A stretch of 14,413 nt of DNA. Origin: Methanosarcinaceae archaeon (lineage in GTDB: Archaea; Halobacteriota; Methanosarcinia; Methanosarcinales; Methanosarcinaceae). Each line of letters starts with the position of its first letter. Within the stretch, counting starts at the first letter, position 1. The stretch spans positions 1 to 14,413 of the forward strand of contig DQIO01000287.1 of the NCBI GenBank assembly GCA_020793555.1, read 5' to 3'. Below, piece by piece: positions 1 to 6,466 of this stretch. Position numbers and translations under genes: made by a program. The notes under the pieces were generated by a model, which saw nothing but the letters and a program-made list of their open reading frames with translations, was not told the DNA's origin and made no database searches.

Positions 1-55
1 TTACTGTATTGTTATTACTGTTTTTGATTGCATAACTGGATTATGGAACTGTGCC
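1..55 (-). mobile_element. End of a repeated element (left copy)
   Basis: These 55 bases are the exact reverse complement of 14359-14413. Read from the inside of the window outward, the element begins GGCACAGTTCCATAATCC. The match stops sharply at 55/56. The right-hand copy interrupts a hicA gene, so this is best read as the outer end of an insertion sequence or MITE whose body lies outside the window. No transposase is visible, so the family cannot be named. An overlap of exactly 55 at both ends is also what a k=55 de Bruijn assembly leaves when a contig breaks at a repeat. Confidence 0.6.
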
Positions 56-115
56 TAGAAATACAAACAATTTTTAAAATTTGAAAACTCAAAAACTTAA
101 AAATAAAAAAAGAAA

Positions 116-135
116 AAGGTTTGTAAACAAACCTT
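116..135 (-). terminator. Hairpin plus T-rich terminator of the small membrane protein gene
   Basis: On the minus strand the arms AAGGTTTGT and ACAAACCTT (9 bp each, 2 nt between them) start one base after the stop codon at 137. A T-rich stretch follows (complement of the A-rich 86-117). This fits an intrinsic terminator. In archaea the T-run alone may suffice. Confidence 0.6.
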
Positions 136-136
136 C

Positions 137-349
137 TTATGATGAAAATTTGCCGCCCTTTGCGTCAAGAAGAAGTGCAAATACAAGGAGTATCATGCTA
201 AATAGAACAATTCCAACGCCTGATATCATTATTAGTAATGTTGCAACTGATTTGAACGGAATAAAGATAAGGCACATTACAAATCCTACAATACCAACGA
301 GAAATGCAAGATAATATAACAAATATTCTGACTTTAATATGCTTTCCAT
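137..349 (-). CDS. Small two-helix membrane protein, function unknown
   Basis: This encodes 70 residues. A short polar N-terminus (MESILKSE) is followed by two hydrophobic segments at about residues 9-31 and 36-62 and a short polar tail (DAKGGKFSS). It is therefore a predicted membrane protein with two helices, and I recognise no family. I chose the ATG at 347-349 because GGTGAT, complementary to the archaeal 16S 3' end, lies 4 nt upstream. An in-frame GTG at 356-358 falls inside that Shine-Dalgarno site and is probably not the start. A TATA-like stretch lies at 391-399, and the hairpin at 116-135 ends the transcript. The gene is divergent from cdc6 and next to a mobile-element end, so it could be either core or accessory. 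Confidence 0.6.
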   Translation of the reverse strand: MESILKSEYLLYYLAFLVGIVGFVMCLIFIPFKSVATLLIMISGVGIVLFSMILLVFALLLDAKGGKFSS

Positions 350-390
350 GATTATCACCTATCTTCACATCACATAATAATTAAGTATCC

Positions 391-399
391 ATATAATTT
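391..399 (-). promoter_or_regulatory. TATA-like box for the small membrane protein gene
   Basis: AAATTATAT on the minus strand lies about 45 nt before the ATG at 349. Start of transcription near 370 would leave a leader of about 20 nt carrying the GGTGAT ribosome site. This is a spacing-based inference. Confidence 0.35.
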
Positions 400-460
400 C
401 CCATTTAATCTTTGTGAATTGCAGTGGATTACAATGTTCAAAGCAAAAGACTATTATGTG

Positions 461-470
461 TATATATAAG
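461..470 (+). promoter_or_regulatory. TATA box of orc1/cdc6
   Basis: TATATATAAG at 461-470, with a second AT-rich stretch at 472-481, lies upstream of the GTG start at 510. A start of transcription near 490 would leave a short leader that carries AAGGAGAT at 496-503. Confidence 0.5.
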
Positions 471-509
471 TTAATATATAAGTTTGAGTAATATCAAGGA
501 GATACATCA

Positions 510-1622
510 GTGAACAAGGATATGCTTCTTTGGGATGAGACAATTTTTAAAAACGGAGAGGTGCTCGAACTTGATTATCTTCCTGAGTATTTTGCGCACC
601 GTGACAATCAATTGCAGACATTAAAATACAGCCTGCGTCCTGCCATGCGCGGAATGCGGCCGATCAATTGTATATTGACTGGACCTCCCGGGACCGGAAA
701 GACCACGGCTGTCTTGAAAGTGTTCGAGGAGATGAGAGAGCACACTGATGATATTATTTTTGTGAAGGTAAACTGTCAGATGGATTCGACACGCTTTGCC
801 GTGGTTTCCGGAATATACAAAAAACTATTCAACGTTTCCCCTCCATCGTCAGGAGTATCGTTTCGCAAGCTCTTTGAGAAAGTCGCAGAATATCTTGTTG
901 AGATTGAAAAGGTATTGGTTGTCGCACTGGATGATATCAATTACTTGTTCTATGAAGGTCATGCAGATGAAGTGATGTATTCACTCCTTCGTGCACATGA
1001 GGAGTATCCAGGCGTAAAGATAGGAATTATTACTATTGTCAGTGACACCGGAAAGATTTACCAGTTCGATCCGAAAGTAAGTTCTGTGTTCTTACCAGAG
1101 GAAATAGATTGTCCAAGGTATGATTACGGTGAACTGCAGGATATCATTTCAAATAGGGTCAAGTATGCATTTTTCCCTGATGTTGTTTCTGATGAAGTGC
1201 GGGATAGAATTGTTGATTACGTTGATCGTACAGGGGATTTGCGTGTTGGCGTTAACCTTCTCAAGCGTTCAGGATTGAATGCCGAGCGCCGTGCAAGCCG
1301 GACGGTCTCCGTGGAAGATGTTGAGAAGGCGTACGAGGCATCCAGATTGATGCATCTTTGCCGGAGTATCAAGTCACTCACATCTGATGAAAGAACATTA
1401 CTTGGTTTAATCGCAAAAGGTGAGGATGCCCATACAGGAGAACTTTATAAGTCATTCCATGAGATTACAAAACTGGGTTACACACGGTTTTATGACATGG
1501 TGAACAAACTCAACACGGTTCAGTTCGTTGATGCCGATTTCTCAGGCAAGGGTATGCGCGGGCGCACACGTATTATAAAACCAAGATATGAGCCGCAAGA
1601 CATACTGAAGTGTCTTGAGTGA
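510..1622 (+). CDS. cdc6: Orc1/Cdc6-type replication initiator
   Basis: This 370-residue AAA+ ATPase is related to archaeal Orc1/Cdc6, which bind origin repeats and load the MCM helicase. Visible parts are Walker A GPPGTGKT at 58-65, a Walker B-like VVALDD at 137-142, a sensor 2 region around GDLRVGVNLL (242-251), and a C-terminal winged-helix region from about 290 to 370. The start is GTG at 510, preceded by AAGGAGAT with 6 nt spacing. Two positions look unusual: the residue after the Walker B aspartate is Asp rather than the usual Glu, and the sensor 1 stretch (IVSDT, 177-181) lacks the usual Asn. This suggests a second, diverged Cdc6 paralogue rather than the main initiator. T-runs and short hairpins follow the stop codon. 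Confidence 0.9.
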   Translation: MNKDMLLWDETIFKNGEVLELDYLPEYFAHRDNQLQTLKYSLRPAMRGMRPINCILTGPPGTGKTTAVLKVFEEMREHTDDIIFVKVNCQMDSTRFAVVSGIYKKLFNVSPPSSGVSFRKLFEKVAEYLVEIEKVLVVALDDINYLFYEGHADEVMYSLLRAHEEYPGVKIGIITIVSDTGKIYQFDPKVSSVFLPEEIDCPRYDYGELQDIISNRVKYAFFPDVVSDEVRDRIVDYVDRTGDLRVGVNLLKRSGLNAERRASRTVSVEDVEKAYEASRLMHLCRSIKSLTSDERTLLGLIAKGEDAHTGELYKSFHEITKLGYTRFYDMVNKLNTVQFVDADFSGKGMRGRTRIIKPRYEPQDILKCLE

Positions 1623-1625
1623 TTA

Positions 1626-1653
1626 TTTTTTTAATATCCTGACAAATTGTCAG
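1626..1653 (+). terminator. T-run and short dyad after cdc6
   Basis: Seven T's at 1626-1632 follow the cdc6 stop within 4 nt. The dyad CTGACA-AAT-TGTCAG lies at 1639-1653, and a smaller one (ATTGT/ACAAT) at about 1655-1667. Archaeal RNA polymerase stops at T-runs, so 1626-1632 is the likely end of the cdc6 transcript. Confidence 0.5.
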
Positions 1654-1673
1654 AATTGTAATACAATTTTAAG

Positions 1674-1704
1674 AAAAAAAAATGGGCGCAGTAAACACTG
1701 CGCC
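1674..1704 (-). terminator. Strong intrinsic terminator of the thermosome gene
   Basis: On the minus strand GGCGCAGT-GTTT-ACTGCGCC (8-bp GC-rich stem, 4-nt loop, 1685-1704) is followed after CAT by nine T's (complement of 1674-1682). It begins 25 nt after the thermosome stop. With the T-run on the other strand, it insulates two convergent genes. Confidence 0.8.
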
Positions 1705-1729
1705 TGTTAGATTTTGTTTTTTGCAGTGA

Positions 1730-3394
1730 TTACATCATTCCAGGGGGCATTCCGCCCATGCCACCCATACCGCCCATGCCGCCACCCATTGCTTCAGGAG
1801 GCATTGCTGGTGCGCTGGTGGATGCGATGATATCATCGATCCTGAGGATCATTACTGCGGATTCGGCTGCTGCGTTGATTGCCTGTGTTTTGACTCTGAG
1901 AGGCTCTACAACTCCTTCTTCCCACATGTCAATGACTTCGCCGGTGTAGACATTAAGACCTGCTGTCTTTACGCCTTTTTCGTGGTGTGAACGAAGTTCC
2001 ATAAGCATGTCGATCGGGTCAAGACCTGCGTTTTCTGCAAGTGTTCTTGGCACAACTTCAAGTGCTTCTGCGAATGCTTTGACTGCCAACTGTTCTCTGC
2101 CGCTCAGTGTTGCCGCATATTCCTGAAGTCTCAGTGCAACTTCAACTTCCGGTGAGCCGCCGCCTGCAACGAGTTTCTCGTCTTCTATTGCAACACCCAC
2201 AACACGCAGTGCATCTTCGAGACCTCTTTCGATATTGTCGAGTACATGTTCTGTACCTCCGCGAAGAAGGATTGATACTGCTTTTGGATTGTCACAGCCT
2301 GTGACGAATGTCATGTTGTCGCCGCCGATCTTTCGCTCATCAACGAGTTTTGCAGTGCCAAGGTCACTGTCTGCGATCTCGTCAAAGTTTGTGATAAGGC
2401 TTGCACCTGTTGCTCTTGCGAGTTTCTCCATGTCACTCTTTTTTACACGTCTGATCGCAAAGATTCCTGCTTTTGCAAGGAAGTGCTGTGCCATGTCGTC
2501 AATGCCTTTCTGGCAGAATACAACGTTTGCGCCGCTGTTTACAACCTTGCCAACAAGGTCTTTTAGCATCTTCTCTTCCTGGTCAAGGAATGATTGTAAC
2601 TGGTCAGGGGATGTAATTGAGATCTCAGCATCCACTTCTGTCTCTTTGAGTTCGATAGCAGAGTTGATGAGTGCGATTTTTGCATTCTCGATCTTGTTTG
2701 GCATGTTTGTGTGTACACGCTCTTTATCGATGATCATACCCTCAATGAGTTCTGACTCCTCCATGCGGGCACCAGTCTTTTTCTCGACTTTGATGTTATC
2801 CATCTCAACAGTGTTGCCGTCGTCTCCTTTGTCGACAATACTGGTAACTGCTGATACTGCAATTTTGGAAAGCACATCCTTTGATGATTCTGCGCCTTTC
2901 CCCGTCATTGCGGTTCCTGCGATGTTGATGAGAAGTTCACGATCATCAACTGTAACACTTTTTGCGATGTCATCAAGTATCTCTGCTGCCTTGTCGGCTG
3001 CCATTCTGTATCCTGATGCGATAAGTGTTGGATGTACGTCCATCTCAATGAGTTCTTCTGCTTTTTTAAGAAGTTCCCCGGCAACTACAGCAGCAGTTGT
3101 TGTACCGTCTCCAACCTCGCTGTCCTGTGTCTTTGCGACTTCGACGATCATCTTTGCTGCAGGGTGTTCAATATCCATTTCTCTTAAAATGGTTGCACCG
3201 TCATTGGTGATTACTACATCGCCCATTCCGTCAACAAGCATTTTGTCCATTCCTTTTGGACCAAGTGTTGTTCTTACAGCTTCTGCAACGGCTTTTGCAG
3301 CCATTATGTTATTGCTCTGTGCTTCTCTGCCTTTTGATCTTTGACTTCCTTCTCTCATAATGAAAATTGGCTGTCCAGCCATTTGTCCTGCCAT
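1730..3394 (-). CDS. ths: Thermosome subunit (group II chaperonin)
   Basis: This is a 554-residue full-length subunit of the ATP-driven cytosolic folding chamber of archaea. Signatures seen are [11 protein letters not shown] at 43-53, the nucleotide loop GDGTTT at 95-100, [10 protein letters not shown] at 409-418 in the second half of the equatorial domain, and an apical/helical-protrusion region at about 215-370. The tail is a run of GGM repeats ending MPPGMM, typical of chaperonins. The start is ATG at 3392-3394 with GGAGG 9 nt upstream. A second in-frame Met at residue 5 is possible. The gene stands alone with its own promoter and a strong terminator. Methanosarcinales usually carry several paralogues, and I cannot tell which one this is. 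Confidence 0.96.
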   Translation of the reverse strand: MAGQMAGQPIFIMREGSQRSKGREAQSNNIMAAKAVAEAVRTTLGPKGMDKMLVDGMGDVVITNDGATILREMDIEHPAAKMIVEVAKTQDSEVGDGTTTAAVVAGELLKKAEELIEMDVHPTLIASGYRMAADKAAEILDDIAKSVTVDDRELLINIAGTAMTGKGAESSKDVLSKIAVSAVTSIVDKGDDGNTVEMDNIKVEKKTGARMEESELIEGMIIDKERVHTNMPNKIENAKIALINSAIELKETEVDAEISITSPDQLQSFLDQEEKMLKDLVGKVVNSGANVVFCQKGIDDMAQHFLAKAGIFAIRRVKKSDMEKLARATGASLITNFDEIADSDLGTAKLVDERKIGGDNMTFVTGCDNPKAVSILLRGGTEHVLDNIERGLEDALRVVGVAIEDEKLVAGGGSPEVEVALRLQEYAATLSGREQLAVKAFAEALEVVPRTLAENAGLDPIDMLMELRSHHEKGVKTAGLNVYTGEVIDMWEEGVVEPLRVKTQAINAAAESAVMILRIDDIIASTSAPAMPPEAMGGGMGGMGGMGGMPPGMM

Positions 3395-3480
3395 ATATTT
3401 AAGCCTCCAATTAAGTAATAGATTAAGATTATAGGGAACCTGTAAATTCAGGCCTTAGGTCATTTTAGATGTTTGTAGTT

Positions 3481-3489
3481 CTATATAAC
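3481..3489 (-). promoter_or_regulatory. Candidate TATA box of the thermosome gene
   Basis: GGTTATATAG on the minus strand lies about 90 nt before the ATG at 3394. It implies a leader of about 60 nt with GGAGG near its end. I see no convincing heat-shock operator. A TATAAT-like stretch near 3430 is an alternative. Confidence 0.35.
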
Positions 3490-3529
3490 CGTTGTGCCCT
3501 GTAATGAGTGTCAAGCACGTCTTATATTC

Positions 3530-3555
3530 AAAAAAAAATAGTGGGAAAATCCACT
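3530..3555 (-). terminator. Second hairpin and T-run between the basic protein gene and the thermosome gene
   Basis: Minus-strand AGTGG-ATTTTC-CCACT (3540-3555) is followed by a run of nine T's (complement of 3530-3538). It lies about 85 nt after the stop codon of the basic protein gene and beyond the first terminator. It is probably a back-up terminator that protects the thermosome promoter. Confidence 0.55.
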
Positions 3556-3601
3556 GTAATCTAAGGCGGTTAGCAAATTATGTACTAAAAAATATATGCT
3601 G

Positions 3602-3641
3602 TAAAAAAAGATTAAAAAAGAGTGTGTGAGTGTTAACTCAC
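3602..3641 (-). terminator. Terminator of the small basic protein gene
   Basis: On the minus strand GTGAGT-TAAC-ACTCAC (3626-3641) overlaps the stop codon. CTTTTTT and TTTTTTT runs follow within 25 nt. Confidence 0.55.
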
Positions 3642-3811
3642 TTTACGATCGCTTTTGGCGAACGTTTCATATATCTTCTTTTAGCACCAGCAGATGTGTA
3701 TCTCTGCATAGGTCCCGAATGTGCTTTTTCTGCTGCTTTATTCTCGACCTTGATCGTTCTGCCTTTTCGTCCTTTGATCTTTACCCATTCAATGCTGCCG
3801 GTTTTGCCCAT
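3638..3811 (-). CDS. Small basic conserved protein, resembles DUF5350
   Basis: This encodes 57 residues, very rich in Lys and Arg. It starts [18 protein letters not shown], has a middle [18 protein letters not shown], and ends KRSPKAIVK. The composition suggests a nucleic-acid or ribosome-associated protein, but that is inference. From memory it resembles short methanogen proteins labelled DUF5350, whose function is unknown. GAGGA lies 7 nt before the ATG at 3809-3811, which supports translation. A hairpin and T-runs begin at the stop codon. It lies upstream of the thermosome gene on the same strand, but two terminators separate them, so it is probably transcribed alone. The overlapping plus-strand reading frames look like shadows. 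Confidence 0.7.
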   Translation of the reverse strand: MGKTGSIEWVKIKGRKGRTIKVENKAAEKAHSGPMQRYTSAGAKRRYMKRSPKAIVK

Positions 3812-3942
3812 GATAAATCCTCATTGTATAATTTGAATAATTTAATTTGTAAATGTTTGTAAATATTATGACTATATTGTCTGTTGAGTTTGCTCTAAAA
3901 TGTGATGCTCATTATTAAACCTTGCGGGAATTTTGCAACCAC

Positions 3943-3952
3943 GCTTATATAA
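3943..3952 (+). promoter_or_regulatory. TATA box of the cysteine-cluster protein gene
   Basis: The palindromic CTTATATAAG lies at 3943-3952 and predicts a transcript start near 3972. This rules out the furthest upstream possible start (TTG at 3922) and favours starts at or after 3989. Confidence 0.5.
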
Positions 3953-4011
3953 GCCAATACGAATATTGCAGGTACAAAGTTATTAGATATGGCTACAAAA
4001 ATACACAAGAG

Positions 4012-4728
4012 GTGTCCAACATTACAAAATCATCCATAGAAACGCAATTGTTTAAAACCAAAAATAAACTTGAGGGCATGCTTGCTTATCCGGATGAAGA
4101 ATTGATCGACATCATTAAAGAGGTAGGATTCGAATGCGACCTCTGTGGACGCTGCTGCACGAATGAATTTAATGACCATGTATTTCTGCTGGACAAGGAC
4201 ACGGCTTGGCTTAAAAAGATCGACCCATCAGTGATCGTGCCAGCACCATATTATGAGTTTTGCGACCAAAACGGCAGGTTCTATGTGTCAGGCTATGCGT
4301 TAAAAACCAAGCCGGATGGTTCATGCACATTCCTGACAAATGGTCGCTGCGAGATATACGCTTCTCGCCCGAGCATTTGTAGGTTGTATCCATATATGTT
4401 ACATTATGAAGCCGATGAGGATGGCAATCTTGAGTGGCGCCAGATAGGCGGTTTGAATGAACACGGGAACTATCATACAGACATCGATGACGATGAGTGC
4501 AAGCAGATAGCGTCGGACATCAAAGAGTACGAGGCCGGATATCTCAACCAGAAGATCGCATTTTTAAGTGCGGTCGATGAACATTTCAAGAAGAAGAAGA
4601 AGCTGAGGCATGTTCAGGGGGCATATGATCGTGAGATGAGGCGGTTCAAAAAAGGCGGGGAGATCGAGGTGCTTGTGTTCTTTGATGGGAATTTTGAGAG
4701 TGTGAAGTTGACGCGAGGTTCAGATTAA
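4012..4728 (+). CDS. CxxCxxCC cysteine-cluster protein (YkgJ type)
   Basis: Counted from the GTG at 4012 this is 238 residues. It has CDLCGRCC at 42-49, then further cysteines at 105, 113 and 123 in the order CTF...GRCEIYASRPSICRLYP. That pattern defines the YkgJ family (zinc- or iron-sulfur-binding proteins of unclear role). The C-terminal part is charged, with a KKKKK run. The start is uncertain: the frame is open back to a TTG at 3922, but a TATA box at 3943-3952 makes that unlikely. GTG 4012 lies within a GAGGTG Shine-Dalgarno-like sequence at 4009-4014 that would better serve ATT at 4021. ATG 4078 is the first in-frame ATG. A 16-codon open frame from ATG 3989 to 4039 overlaps in another frame. 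Confidence 0.8.
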   Translation: MSNITKSSIETQLFKTKNKLEGMLAYPDEELIDIIKEVGFECDLCGRCCTNEFNDHVFLLDKDTAWLKKIDPSVIVPAPYYEFCDQNGRFYVSGYALKTKPDGSCTFLTNGRCEIYASRPSICRLYPYMLHYEADEDGNLEWRQIGGLNEHGNYHTDIDDDECKQIASDIKEYEAGYLNQKIAFLSAVDEHFKKKKKLRHVQGAYDREMRRFKKGGEIEVLVFFDGNFESVKLTRGSD

Positions 4729-4742
4729 ATGAATGTTAGTTT

Positions 4743-4758
4743 CCGCGCAAGAGCGCGG
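4743..4758 (+). terminator. GC-rich hairpin after the cysteine-cluster gene
   Basis: CCGCGC-AAGA-GCGCGG is a 6-bp stem 14 nt after the stop codon at 4728. No T-run follows, so it may be a 3' stabilising stem rather than a terminator. Confidence 0.4.
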
Positions 4759-4798
4759 CGCATTGCGACATCATCAAAAAAATAGATGTACTAAATAA

Positions 4799-5111
4799 GT
4801 GTAAATACATTGATTTTTAATCCATGTGTGAATCAAAAACATTGATTTTCAACCCATGTGTAAATTAAAAATATCCAATTTTAACCACGTGTGAATCAAA
4901 AACATCGAATTTTAACCCACGTGTTAACCAAAAATATTGATTTCAACCCACATGTGAATCAAAAACATCGAATTTTAACCCACGTGTGAATCAAAAACAT
5001 TGATTTTAAACCCACGTGTGAACCAAAAATATTGAATTTCAACCCACGTGTGAATCAAAAATATCGAATTTTAACCCACGTGTGAACTAAAAACTTAAAT
5101 ATTTAACCCAC
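4799..5111 (+). repeat. Ten-unit 32-bp tandem repeat array upstream of the ATPase gene
   Basis: The units start at 4799, 4826, 4858, 4889, 4921, 4952, 4984, 5016, 5048 and 5080. Seven are exactly 32 bp, two are 31 and the first is 27. A unit begins GTGTGAATC, has an A-run and ATCGAATTTT or ATTGATTT in the middle, and ends AACCCAC. Six of the nine junctions form the palindrome CACGTG; the others are CATGTG or CACATG. Units 4 and 6 differ in one base only, while units 1-3 are more worn. There are no spacers, so it is not CRISPR. The period is not a multiple of three and no frame stays open, so it is not coding. With the hairpin at 4743-4758 it explains most of the 395-base stretch without a gene. 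Confidence 0.92.
5094..5106 (+). promoter_or_regulatory. TATA box of the ATPase gene inside the last repeat unit
   Basis: CTTAAATATTTAA is centred 24 nt before the ATG at 5124, the distance expected for a leaderless archaeal transcript. No Shine-Dalgarno site precedes the ATG. The box is in repeat unit 10, where CATCGAATTTT of the other units is changed to CTTAAATATTT. Confidence 0.6.
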
Positions 5112-5123
5112 ATTGAATATATT

Positions 5124-6431
5124 ATGCAGAAAAGTGAAATAATAGAAATTCTCTCAGACTGGAATTTTTGGGTTAAAGAAGTGGATACAGGGATAACAAG
5201 AGAGGAATACTTGGATACCCTTGTTGACCTCATAACAAACACAAACCAGATAATATGTATAGCGGGAATCAGGCGAAGCGGAAAGTCCACCATCATAAAA
5301 CAGATAGCAAAACAATTGATAGAACAGCAAAAGGCTGACACCCTGATTGTAAACTTTGAAGATGAACGTTTTCGGCAAAGAGACCTTGAACTATTGATCG
5401 ATATCTATAGCACATATCGTGAAAAAGTGAAACCAAAAAGCACCCCGTTCATATTTTTAGACGAGATACAGACCATCCCTGAATGGGAACGTTTTGCAAG
5501 GGGTGTGCATGAACGGGGTGAAGCAAAGATAATTGTATCAGGCTCATCGTCAAAATTACTAAGTGCAGAACTTGCTACACTTTTGACTGGTAGGCACATT
5601 ATGTTTTTTGTGCAGCCACTCTCATTCAAAGAATTCCTGACATTTAATGAAATGCCTGTAGAAAATGAGATTGAAATACTTGCACACAGGATAGAAATAA
5701 AACAATTGCTTGATGAGTTCAGGGAATACGGCGGTTTTCCTGAAGTGGTGCAATCCTCGGATAAACAGAGAATTCTTCTGAGTTATTTTGAAACTCTGAT
5801 TGTCAAAGATGTCATCGAGAGGTTCAACATACGTGAAAGAGAAAAGATCAGAACAATTGCAAAATTCTACCTCACAAACATATCATCTCCAATCAGTTTC
5901 AATAAAATATCGGGTTTTCTTAACATACCCCTAACAACGGTAGAACGATTCTCTAATCATCTTGAAACAGCAAATGTTGTATTTTTCCTCAAGAAGTTCT
6001 CATTTTCATTCAAAGAACAGGAAAAAGCACAGAGAAAAATATATTCGGCAGATGTTGGAATGTCGAATGCTATTGGTTTCAGGTTCTCGGAGAATCTGGG
6101 GAAGATCATGGAAAACATCGTAGCAGTAGAATTGAAAAAAAGGCAATCGTTTAACCCACGAATCGAGATATATTATTGGAAAGATTACCAGCAAAGAGAA
6201 GTTGATTTTGTTGTAAAGGAAGGGTTGGATGTTGTACAATTGATTCAGGTCTGCCACGACGTTACCAATTTTGAGACGAAGGAAAGAGAAATTAGATCAC
6301 TGGTGCGGGCTATGAAGGAATTTAAGTTAACGGAAGGACTCATAATCACAGACGATTTCGAAGGTGAAGAAGAAGTAAAAGAATTTAAAATTGAATACAT
6401 TCCAATGTGGAAATGGTTGTTGTTAGAGTGA
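5124..6431 (+). CDS. AAA_14 / DUF4143 ATP-binding protein
   Basis: This 435-residue P-loop ATPase belongs to a family that is abundant and often mobile in archaea. Visible are Walker A GIRRSGKS at 48-55, Walker B FIFLDE at 109-114, SGSSS at 139-143 (sensor region), YGGFPEVV at 202-209 (typical of this family), a winged-helix-like stretch at about 255-290, and a C-terminal domain at about 305-435. The C-terminal domain carries E336 and YWKDYQQREVDFVV at 351-364, which looks like the active-site strand of a PD-(D/E)xK nuclease fold; Q376 stands where a Lys is often found. No substrate is known for the family, and regulatory, defence or transposon roles are all possible. The gene is alone, probably leaderless, and directly follows the repeat array. 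It converges on the radical SAM gene with 35 bp between them. Confidence 0.88.
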   Translation: MQKSEIIEILSDWNFWVKEVDTGITREEYLDTLVDLITNTNQIICIAGIRRSGKSTIIKQIAKQLIEQQKADTLIVNFEDERFRQRDLELLIDIYSTYREKVKPKSTPFIFLDEIQTIPEWERFARGVHERGEAKIIVSGSSSKLLSAELATLLTGRHIMFFVQPLSFKEFLTFNEMPVENEIEILAHRIEIKQLLDEFREYGGFPEVVQSSDKQRILLSYFETLIVKDVIERFNIREREKIRTIAKFYLTNISSPISFNKISGFLNIPLTTVERFSNHLETANVVFFLKKFSFSFKEQEKAQRKIYSADVGMSNAIGFRFSENLGKIMENIVAVELKKRQSFNPRIEIYYWKDYQQREVDFVVKEGLDVVQLIQVCHDVTNFETKEREIRSLVRAMKEFKLTEGLIITDDFEGEEEVKEFKIEYIPMWKWLLLE

Positions 6432-6466
6432 CTGGAAATGATGTAAATCAGTCTCAATTTCCCATT

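Noticed and set aside
81..314. 77-codon plus-strand frame opposite the small membrane protein
   Set aside because: It has no promoter or ribosome site, runs through a terminator hairpin, and the minus-strand product has a clear membrane-protein pattern.
419..435. Origin recognition box next to cdc6
   Set aside because: GCAGTGGATTAC resembles the core of archaeal origin boxes only partly, there is a single copy, and no inverted partner is seen. An origin cannot be claimed.
2235..3344. Long open frame of 369 codons on the plus strand
   Set aside because: It is antisense to the thermosome gene, has a Ser/Ala/Thr-rich low-complexity sequence with no recognisable domain, and is a by-product of the coding bias on the other strand.
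3626..3862. Plus-strand frames opposite the small basic protein
   Set aside because: The minus strand has the ribosome site, terminator and a typical basic small-protein composition. The plus frames have none of these.
4799..5111. CRISPR array
   Set aside because: The 32-bp period is close to CRISPR repeat length, but units are directly adjacent with no variable spacers and no cas genes are present.
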